Assembly (NCBI GenBank): GCA_947479645.1
Contig: CANKAJ010000039.1
Location: 1-37,808 of the forward strand
DNA from: Betaproteobacteria bacterium
GTDB taxonomy: Bacteria; Pseudomonadota; Gammaproteobacteria; Burkholderiales; SG8-39
DNA: 37,808 bases
Reading direction: 5' to 3'
This document shows positions 31,855 to 37,808 of this stretch, one piece after another. The notes under the pieces are model-generated. The model was not told where the DNA came from. It was given only the letters and a program-made list of their open reading frames with translations, and did no database searches. Both the position numbers and the translations under genes were made by a program. Positions within the stretch are counted from its first letter, which is position 1, and every line of letters begins with the position of its first letter.

Positions 31855-33390
31855 TCACTTGGTGAAATACCAGGTGACCGGATTGATCTTGCCCATCAGA
31901 TTGGGCTGCTCTCCGGCCAGGTCCCTGGTGTAGATGGAATAGTTCGGCGCGTAGAACAGCGACAGCTTGGGCACCTGCTGAATCCACAGGCGATTCAGTT
32001 CGTCGTAAAGCGGTTTTTGCGCCTTCTTGTCATAGGTCTTTGCGAGCTTGGCCAATACTTCATCTACGCCGGGAAACTTGGTCTTGCCAGCGTTGAAGAG
32101 GCCGGTGGAGGCGAAATTGCCCTCAAATGTCAGGAAGGGATCAGGACGACCGGAGAATCCCACCTGGTAAGACATCACATTCTTGTCAACGTTGAAGGCC
32201 TTGTTGCAGGCGCTGCCCTGCCTCAGTTCAACTTCCAGCGTGATGCCGGCCGGGCGCAACTGCTCGCGCTCGATGTCGGTGATGTCGCTGCCATAGCCGA
32301 GCACGCTGTTGGTCGCGCACAGCTTCAGTGTGACGCCGTTGGGGAAGCCGGCCTCGGCCAGCAGCTTCTTCGCGCGGGCCGGATCGTATTTCACGCTGCC
32401 CTCGAGCTTCTTCGTATAGGCCCAGCTCTCCGGCGGCAGCGGCATGAGCGCCACGCCACCGCTGTTGCCCGGCCCGAGGATGGCATCCGCCAGCACCTGG
32501 CGGTCGAGTGACATATTGATGGCCTGGCGCACCTTGACATTGTCCAGCGGTGCAAAGCTGGTGTTCCAGGAGATCTGGTAGTAGCGGGTGGACGCCTCCT
32601 TGGAGACGCGCAATCGCGGGTTGTCCCTGATCACCCCGAGGTTCTTCGGATCGATCTGGTAGGCAAAGTCGAGCTGACCCGACAGGATGGCGCTGGCAAG
32701 CGAGGTTGCATTGGGAATGAAGCGGAACTGGATGCCGGATAACCGCACAGCCTTGGCATTCCAGTATTCCGGATTCTTTTCGAGGATGAGCGCCTGTCCG
32801 GAGATCCAGTTCTTGAACATGAAGGCGCCGGTTCCGACCGGGTTGCGCGCGAAGTCCTTGCCCAGCTTCTGAATTGCCGTCGGCGAGGCCATCATGCCGG
32901 CGCGGTCCGCGAGCAGGATGGGCATGGACGAGTTTTCATGTTTGAGCCTGAGCGTAATGGTGAACGGATCCACGATGTCGATTCGTTCCACGTCTTCAAG
33001 GTCATTCAGGACCTTGGATTCCTGCAACCGCAGCAGGTTGAACTTCACGGCTTCGGCATCGAAAGGGGTGCCGTCATGGAACTTGACGCCGCGGCGCAGC
33101 TTGAGTTCGAAGGTGCGCTTGTCGGCGCCGGTGAATTTCCACGCAATGGCCAGGCCCGGGCGCGGGTCCAGCGTCTTCGGATCAAAATCGATCAGCCGGT
33201 CAAAAATGCTGTAGAGCATCGGGTAGTCGAATCCGGAAGTGCCGACGGCAGGGTCCAGTGTGTAGGGCTCGGACAGCACACCAAGATTCACCACGTTGGT
33301 GCCCGCAGCGGCCTGGACGACGGATTGGCCTGCGCACAGCGCCAGGGTGGCACTGAAGAAGCTGCGAACCAACCATTGTGCTTGTCTCAT
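31855..33390 (-). CDS. ABC transporter substrate-binding protein, family 5 (DppA/OppA type)
   Basis: 511-aa periplasmic binding protein. The signal peptide covers about residues 1-28 (QAAAG). Family 5 blocks are visible: LSEPYTLDPAVG, WKFTGADKRTFELKLRRGVKFHDGTPFDAEAVKFNL, NPVGTGAFMFKNW, QAINMSLDRQVLADAILG and YDPARAKKLLAEAGFPNG. The start ATG at 33390 is set by AAAGGAGGAAACA, among the strongest ribosome-binding sites in the window, as expected for an abundant binding protein. It lies between the ATPase and permease genes of the operon. The ligand may be a peptide, but catabolic family 5 proteins bind many solutes. Confidence 0.94.
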   Translation of the reverse strand: MRQAQWLVRSFFSATLALCAGQSVVQAAAGTNVVNLGVLSEPYTLDPAVGTSGFDYPMLYSIFDRLIDFDPKTLDPRPGLAIAWKFTGADKRTFELKLRRGVKFHDGTPFDAEAVKFNLLRLQESKVLNDLEDVERIDIVDPFTITLRLKHENSSMPILLADRAGMMASPTAIQKLGKDFARNPVGTGAFMFKNWISGQALILEKNPEYWNAKAVRLSGIQFRFIPNATSLASAILSGQLDFAYQIDPKNLGVIRDNPRLRVSKEASTRYYQISWNTSFAPLDNVKVRQAINMSLDRQVLADAILGPGNSGGVALMPLPPESWAYTKKLEGSVKYDPARAKKLLAEAGFPNGVTLKLCATNSVLGYGSDITDIEREQLRPAGITLEVELRQGSACNKAFNVDKNVMSYQVGFSGRPDPFLTFEGNFASTGLFNAGKTKFPGVDEVLAKLAKTYDKKAQKPLYDELNRLWIQQVPKLSLFYAPNYSIYTRDLAGEQPNLMGKINPVTWYFTK

Positions 33391-33426
33391 TGTTTCCTCC
33401 TTTATGGGTGCTTCATGTTGTGTCGA

Positions 33427-34443
33427 TTATGAATTTGACGATGCAGTATTGATTTCAATGGCGCGGTGACAGGCGACGTCACCGCCGTGGTGCGATTGCA
33501 GTAGTGGTTCATCGCGTCGGCATACATCCATGACAAAAGGGCAGCGCGGGTGAAAACGACAGCCTGACGGTGGCTGTGCCGGATCGCCGATTTCTCCGCC
33601 CAAATGAGGCAATTCCTGGCGTGCTGTCCTATTCAGTGCAGGTACGGCATCAATCAGGGCTCTGGAGTACGGATGCGCAGGCTGGCCGATGACTCGCGTG
33701 GCGGGACCCAATTCAACCAGTTTGCCAAGGTAGAGCACGGCAACCGTGGTCGCCAATTGTGCGACCGCGCTCATGTCGTGGGAAATCAGCAGATAGGTCA
33801 GTTGCTCGGATTTTTTTAACGCATCCAGCAGCACCAGCACTTCGTTCCTGACCGACACGTCAAGCGCGGAGACAGCCTCGTCCAGAATGATGAGCTTGGG
33901 TCGCGAAACCAGCGCGCGTGCGATGGTGACCCGTTGACGCTGGCCGCCCGACAATTGCTGCGGCAGCCTGTCCATGTGTCGTGTATTGAGCCCGACGCGG
34001 CCGAGGTAGTCGGCGGCGATATCGCGTTGCGTGGCGCGGTCGAGGCGTTCGCGTAGCCGCGGCTCGACGATGCTCTGCCACACCGGCCAGCGCGGGTTCA
34101 ATGCCGAGGTCGGGTCCTGAAACACGATCTGTATGCCGTGGGCGCCGGCTGCAGCCGCACGGTCCCGCGCTGTTGTCAGTTCCATGCCGTCAATGCGGAT
34201 GGAGCCCGATTCGACCGGGCCGAGTCCGGCGATGGCGCGGGCGATCGTGGACTTGCCCGAGCCGGATTCACCAATCAGTGCGAGCGTGCTGCCTCGCGCA
34301 ATGGAAAAAGAAACGTCGGCTACCGCTTGCACCGGGCGGCGCGTCAATCCTCTATAGACAACACAGAGCTGCTCGATGTCGAGAAGCGTGTCTTTCGCCA
34401 GTGCTGCATTACTTTGATCGGTCATCTCCACACGCCTGTTCAC
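33427..34443 (-). CDS. ABC transporter ATP-binding protein, DppF type
   Basis: 338-aa ATPase that energises the permease pair. Walker A is GESGSGKS, the signature is LSGGQRQR, Walker B is LIILDEAVSALDV, and ISHD holds the switch His. The C-terminal oligopeptide/dipeptide domain has HPYSRALIDAVP and a Cys-containing CRFHPRCPF. The GTG at 34443 overlaps the upstream TGA stop (GTGA), a sign of translational coupling; the in-frame ATG at 34425 behind GTGGAG is the other possible start. It pairs with the DppD-type ATPase. Confidence 0.93.
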   Translation of the reverse strand: MNRRVEMTDQSNAALAKDTLLDIEQLCVVYRGLTRRPVQAVADVSFSIARGSTLALIGESGSGKSTIARAIAGLGPVESGSIRIDGMELTTARDRAAAAGAHGIQIVFQDPTSALNPRWPVWQSIVEPRLRERLDRATQRDIAADYLGRVGLNTRHMDRLPQQLSGGQRQRVTIARALVSRPKLIILDEAVSALDVSVRNEVLVLLDALKKSEQLTYLLISHDMSAVAQLATTVAVLYLGKLVELGPATRVIGQPAHPYSRALIDAVPALNRTARQELPHLGGEIGDPAQPPSGCRFHPRCPFVMDVCRRDEPLLQSHHGGDVACHRAIEINTASSNS

Positions 34444-35477
34444 GATGTCGTGTTCCGGGCCAAATTCTTCGGGCCATTTGTGGGGCTCGTGGTGTTTTCA
34501 ATGCTCGCCGTATCGACACTGGCCGCAGATTTCCAGCAGCGAACAGTGCGATCCGCCAATGAGGATGTGACCTGGGCGTCATCGCAGCCATTGCCTGCCA
34601 GGGGGCAACGCTGCTGAAAGCGGCAGCCGCCAGGCCAGTGACCGGGCATGGGCGGCGTGCCTGGAATGCCGCCGCGCAACACGCCAATCTGCGTGAGGTC
34701 CGGTACACAACGAACCAGGCCGCGTGTATAGGGATGCAATGGCGTCTGCAGCAGTGCATCCGTGTGGCCTACCTCAACCAATTCTCCAGCGTAGGCAACC
34801 GCGATGCGATGGCACAGGCGTGCAACCAGTCCCAGATCGTGACTGATGAACAACACCGAGATGCCATGATCCTTGCTCAGCCTCTCAAGCAATCGAACGA
34901 TCTCATCCTGAGTGGTGACGTCGAGCGACGTCGTGGGCTCATCCGCCAGCAGCAGCCGGGCGTCTCCCGCCAGTGCCATTGCGATCATGACGCGCTGGCA
35001 CATGCCGCCGGAGAACTGGTGCGGATAGAAGCCAAGTCGGCTGCGTGGCTCGGGAATGCCGACCATGTCGAGCAACTCGATGGCGCGCTCGCGCGCCTTG
35101 TGTCCGGAGAGTTTGTGATGCGCCCTGACCGCACAGATCAGCTGGGTGCCAATCGTGAATGTGGGATTGAGGGCCGCAACCGGTTCCTGAAACACCATGC
35201 CGATACGGTTGCCTCGCAGTGACCGCATCTGGTATTCCGGCAGCGCAAGAAGATCCACGCCGTCGAAAATGACCTTGCCGGTCGCTTTGATGGTGGGTGG
35301 CAACAAGCGCATGATGGCCAGCGCCGTCAGGGTCTTGCCGCTGCCGCTTTCCCCGACCAGGCCGAATATCTCGCCACTCTGGATTTCAAAGGAGACGTCC
35401 GACAACAATGTGGTGTCGCCGCGATCAGCGCACAGTTTCAGTCGCAGGTTCTCCACGATGAGTGCGGGTGCGCGCAT
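34440..35477 (-). CDS. ABC transporter ATP-binding protein, DppD type
   Basis: 345-aa ATPase, first gene of the operon. Walker A is GESGSGKT, the Q-loop is [12 protein letters not shown], the signature is FSGGMCQR, Walker B is [13 protein letters not shown], and ISHD holds the switch His. The C-terminal domain contains [12 protein letters not shown] and CRFQQRCPL, cysteines that in some members bind an Fe-S cluster. The last 25 residues are low in complexity and not conserved. The start ATG at 35477 has no clear ribosome-binding site. The 272-bp upstream gap should hold the operon promoter. Confidence 0.93.
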   Translation of the reverse strand: MRAPALIVENLRLKLCADRGDTTLLSDVSFEIQSGEIFGLVGESGSGKTLTALAIMRLLPPTIKATGKVIFDGVDLLALPEYQMRSLRGNRIGMVFQEPVAALNPTFTIGTQLICAVRAHHKLSGHKARERAIELLDMVGIPEPRSRLGFYPHQFSGGMCQRVMIAMALAGDARLLLADEPTTSLDVTTQDEIVRLLERLSKDHGISVLFISHDLGLVARLCHRIAVAYAGELVEVGHTDALLQTPLHPYTRGLVRCVPDLTQIGVLRGGIPGTPPMPGHWPGGCRFQQRCPLAGNGCDDAQVTSSLADRTVRCWKSAASVDTASIENTTSPTNGPKNLARNTTS

Positions 35478-35613
35478 GCGTGGTCAGCTTTGGCCAAGCC
35501 ACACGAATCGGCATGCGCCAGATGCTGCAGCCGAACCGATCAGTTCCGATGCGATATCCCTAACGGCATTCAACGCTGGCTCCCCGTCGCGTTTGTTCCG
35601 AGGGCGCATGTTA

Positions 35614-35642
35614 GCCTGTAATGGCCGTTAGCAGTTACAGGC
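35614..35642. promoter_or_regulatory. 8-bp perfect inverted repeat upstream of the ABC operon
   Basis: GCCTGTAA (35614-35621) mirrors TTACAGGC (35635-35642) with 13 nt between. It is 137 nt upstream of the DppD-type start and 108 nt past the stop of the HbpS-like gene. No T-run follows on either strand, so an operator is as likely as a terminator. The remaining gap shows nothing recognisable. Confidence 0.35.
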
Positions 35643-35749
35643 ATCAAGCGGGCGCAAGCAGAGGCAGCATGCACGTGAGGATTCCATTGTCTTGTGTGTC
35701 GGACTGCTGATCCTGACAGCGCCCATCACTTCTTGAGTCGAGGCAGGCG

Positions 35750-36184
35750 TTACTCAGGGTCGTCGGCGCGGAATCCGGTTTTTGTCACGCCGTGAATGCA
35801 GCAAGCTTCGTCTTCATCCGCAGAACCGCCGCTGGATCCGGCTGCACCGAGAATATTGCCTTGCGCATCCCGAATGAGCACGGCGCCGGTTTGCGGCACG
35901 AACTTGCCGCCGCCGGTTGAGGCGAGGCTGACAAAGAAATTGGGATTGCCTTTTGCTTTGGCGCCGACGGCACGGCTGGACATGCCAATGGCCACCGCCG
36001 CCCATGCCTTGCCGCGCCCGACATCGATGCGGAACATGCTCGCGCCATCGTCGCGCTGCGCGGAAATGATGTTGCCGCCATCGTCGATGACGACGACTCC
36101 CAGCGGCTTTGTTTTCAGCTCATGGGATTTGGCCAGCGCATGTTCAATAATGTCATTGGCCTGCTTGAGTGTGAGTTTCTGCAT
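35750..36184 (-). CDS. GlcG/HbpS (DUF336) family small protein
   Basis: 144-aa soluble protein of the GlcG/HbpS family, small alpha-beta proteins often encoded beside catabolic operons; some bind haem. Family blocks are LTLKQANDIIEHAL, PLGVVVIDDGGNIISAQRDDGAS, KAWAAVAIGMSSRA, GAVLIRDAQGNILGAAGSSGG and DEDEACCIHGV. No signal peptide, so cytoplasmic. The ATG at 36184 has a very strong AGGAGGAAAC. It is divergent from Bug protein 9 and upstream of, but on the same strand as, the ABC operon. A role in handling the solute of either is possible; the molecular function is unknown. Confidence 0.9.
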   Translation of the reverse strand: MQKLTLKQANDIIEHALAKSHELKTKPLGVVVIDDGGNIISAQRDDGASMFRIDVGRGKAWAAVAIGMSSRAVGAKAKGNPNFFVSLASTGGGKFVPQTGAVLIRDAQGNILGAAGSSGGSADEDEACCIHGVTKTGFRADDPE

Positions 36185-36318
36185 GTTTCCTCCTGGTGGG
36201 TAGCGTGCAGGTTATCGCGCCAAACGCGGATGGGACCTGAAGCTAACGTTGAATATCGCGCGGTGACTATATAGTTGCTTGTCACATACGGTCAATCCAT
36301 GGTCTTGGATCGCCGTGA

Positions 36319-36333
36319 TATTCTTCGAGAATA
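36319..36333. promoter_or_regulatory. 15-bp palindrome in the HbpS-like/Bug divergent region
   Basis: TATTCT-TCG-AGAATA is a perfect 6-bp inverted repeat 22 nt before the Bug ATG. A second pair, GTGAC and GTCAC, lies around 36262-36285. In a 171-bp divergent gap these are reasonable operator candidates. No regulator gene is adjacent. Confidence 0.4.
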
Positions 36334-36355
36334 CTGTCAATACTAGAGACGCGTC

Positions 36356-37345
36356 ATGCCATTCTCGCTAAATCTTTTTTCCAGACGGGGAAGGTCAGCG
36401 TTGCTCCCGGCAATGCTGCTGACATCGATGAGTTGTCTTGCTGCCGGATATCCGGAAAAGCCGGTGCGCATCGTCACACCATTTCCCACCAATAGCGTGA
36501 CCGATGTACTGGCACGCCCCATCGCGGCGAAATTGACTGAAGCCTGGGGGCAGACGGTGATCGTCGATAATCGCAGCGGCACGGCGGGTATGCTCGGAAC
36601 CGAGTTGGTGGCCAAAGCCGCACCCGATGGCCATACCTTGTTGATGGGGACCAATGCCACCCATGCCATCAATCCAGGGCTTTTCAAGAATCTTTCGTAT
36701 GATCCGGTGCGCGATTTTGCGCCGATCACGCTGGTCGCCACCAGTTATCTGCTGCTGGTTGTGAATGCCGGTGTCCCGGCGAACACGGTGCGCGAACTGG
36801 TGGCCATGGCAAAAGCCAAACCGGGAAAAATGACCTACGGATCTGCGGGCAGTGGGTCTTCGCCGCATCTGGCCGCCGAGTTGTTCAAGACCATGGCCGG
36901 CATCGATTTTTTGCATGTGCCCTACAAGGGTAGCCCGCAGATTCTGATTGATGTGCTTGGCGGGCGCATTGACGTGTATTTCTCGAATGCAGCGGTCGCG
37001 TTGCCTCAGGTCAAGAGCGGGAAATTGAAACTGCTGGGTGTCACTGGCGCCAAACGCGAAGCGACGCTGCCCGATGTGCCGACTGTGAGTGAAGCGGGTG
37101 TGCCGGATTTTGAGGCAACTTCGTGGTTCGGCATGTATGCGCCTGCACGCACGCCAACGGACATCATTGCCAGGGTCAATGCGGATGTTGTCCGGATTGT
37201 TGCAATGCCGGAAGTGAAGAAGCAGTTTGATGATTTTTCACTGACAGCGTCCACCAGTACGCCGGCCGAGTTCGGTGCATTCGGCAGGCGCGAGCTTGAG
37301 AAGTGGACCCGCGTGGTGAAGGCATCCGGCGCCATTGCCGAATAG
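36356..37345 (+). CDS. Bug/TctC family solute-binding protein 9
   Basis: 329-aa periplasmic binding protein. The signal peptide ends near residue 30 (SCLAA), mature YPEKPVRIVTPF. The first ligand loop reads PTNSVTD (44-50) instead of PPGGxxD, keeping only the aspartate; the rest is regular: VIVDNRSGTAGMLG, PDGHTLLMG, GSAGSGSSPHLA, HVPYKGS. The C-terminus (GAIAE) resembles the others. The ATG at 36356 has no good ribosome-binding site, and no better start is in frame. It is divergent from the HbpS-like gene and stands alone on its strand before a convergent VOC-family gene. Confidence 0.9.
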   Translation: MPFSLNLFSRRGRSALLPAMLLTSMSCLAAGYPEKPVRIVTPFPTNSVTDVLARPIAAKLTEAWGQTVIVDNRSGTAGMLGTELVAKAAPDGHTLLMGTNATHAINPGLFKNLSYDPVRDFAPITLVATSYLLLVVNAGVPANTVRELVAMAKAKPGKMTYGSAGSGSSPHLAAELFKTMAGIDFLHVPYKGSPQILIDVLGGRIDVYFSNAAVALPQVKSGKLKLLGVTGAKREATLPDVPTVSEAGVPDFEATSWFGMYAPARTPTDIIARVNADVVRIVAMPEVKKQFDDFSLTASTSTPAEFGAFGRRELEKWTRVVKASGAIAE

Positions 37346-37393
37346 CAGGCAGCTGAGTCATGGCGCCCTCTTGCGCGTGCCGTTTGCCGGTAG

Positions 37394-37808
37394 CTAACTT
37401 CCCGTCGGATAGGACGGTTTTGGATTGGGGTGGGGCGGCACCGCCTCGCCAATCACCAGTTCGGGGCGCCCGGACCAATGCCATGCCAGCGTGCTGCGAG
37501 ATACCCCAAGCAGGAGACCATGCAGCGCGCTGGGGTGAACCCAAAGGCCATCATGCTCGGCGGCTTGATTGCCACCCCTGGGCGTCCAGCGCACGCGCGC
37601 CTCGTTGAGCCGCGCGATCACGTCGGGAAGGTTGTGCGACTCGAGGTAACACATGTACATGGAGTCACCGTGCTTCTGCGCCCATCTGCCCATGGCGCTT
37701 TCGCTGGTGTTGATCTGGGAAATCTCGATGCGGTCGAGGCGGTCGGGCGGGTTGAACAGCGTCAGGGTGCCGTCATATTTGAAGCGCGTGCTGTGGATGG
37801 CGCTGAAA
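37394..37808 (-). CDS. VOC/glyoxalase-like protein, 3' part (cut by window edge)
   Basis: The minus-strand frame is open from the window edge at 37808 down to the TAG at 37394 (at least 137 codons). The visible C-terminal part includes FSAIHSTRFKYDGTLTLFN, DRLDRIEISQIN, a DVIARLNEARVRW helix-strand, WVHPSALHGLLLGVSR and a Pro-rich tail. The H-P-x-x-x-x-G pattern and repeated beta-alpha-beta units suggest a vicinal-oxygen-chelate (glyoxalase/dioxygenase) fold. The start lies beyond the window. An ATG at 37693 is internal and not the start. Family assignment is moderate; function is not determined. Confidence 0.6.
   Translation of the reverse strand, partial: FSAIHSTRFKYDGTLTLFNPPDRLDRIEISQINTSESAMGRWAQKHGDSMYMCYLESHNLPDVIARLNEARVRWTPRGGNQAAEHDGLWVHPSALHGLLLGVSRSTLAWHWSGRPELVIGEAVPPHPNPKPSYPTGS

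Noticed and set aside
1..37808. tRNA, rRNA, CRISPR arrays, insertion sequences and phage genes
   Set aside because: None was seen: no cloverleaf-like segments, no regularly spaced repeats, no transposase or integrase frames.

Overview
The window looks like a chromosomal stretch of a moderately GC-rich betaproteobacterium, most likely Burkholderiales and near Alcaligenaceae/Bordetella. The main reason is nine periplasmic Bug/TctC-type solute-binding proteins in 38 kb, an expansion typical of that group. They sit among short catabolic operons with strong Shine-Dalgarno sites. No database search was possible, so the taxonomy is an inference from gene content.

Layout. 0.2-0.8 kb: a BrnT/BrnA toxin-antitoxin remnant in which the antitoxin is intact but the toxin frame has no start codon. 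1.1-5.9 kb: a mandelate-racemase-type enolase-superfamily enzyme divergent from two tandem MdtG-like MFS carriers and a D-2-hydroxyacid dehydrogenase. 6.0-8.9 kb (minus): two tandem TfdA/TauD-like dioxygenases and a Bug protein. 9.0-11.7 kb (plus): a spermidine-synthase-like methyltransferase-fold protein, an amidohydrolase-2 protein and an SDR-fold protein. 11.7-13.9 kb: two divergent Bug genes. 13.9-19.7 kb (plus): an Asp/Glu-racemase-fold protein, a peroxiredoxin with an in-frame UGA at the peroxidatic Cys position, a Bug protein, an ADP-forming acyl-CoA synthetase and a crotonase. 19.8-23.2 kb: two divergent Bug genes and a family III CoA-transferase, closed by a strong bidirectional terminator. 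23.3-26.4 kb: a TerC-UspA fusion and a YccA/BI-1 membrane protein, divergent from an NhaR-type regulator. 26.5-29.9 kb: Bug, flavin monooxygenase, Bug. 30.0-35.5 kb (minus): a complete dipeptide/oligopeptide-type ABC transporter operon. 35.7-37.8 kb: a GlcG/HbpS-like protein, a ninth Bug protein and the 3' part of a VOC-family gene cut by the window edge.

How it fits together (inference). Most of the window appears devoted to capturing and breaking down small organic acids. Bug proteins would bind carboxylates in the periplasm. CoA ligase and CoA-transferase would activate them, and crotonase, SDR, dioxygenases, monooxygenase and dehydrogenase would process them. No TctA/TctB membrane components are present, so the Bug proteins must share partners elsewhere or serve as sensors.

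The most notable observation is the peroxiredoxin at 14847-15308. Its frame is continuous across a UGA at exactly the catalytic cysteine of the PxxxTxxC motif. A compact hairpin follows at the spacing expected for a bacterial SECIS element. It is best read as a selenocysteine peroxiredoxin. A point mutation of the Cys codon is the alternative.
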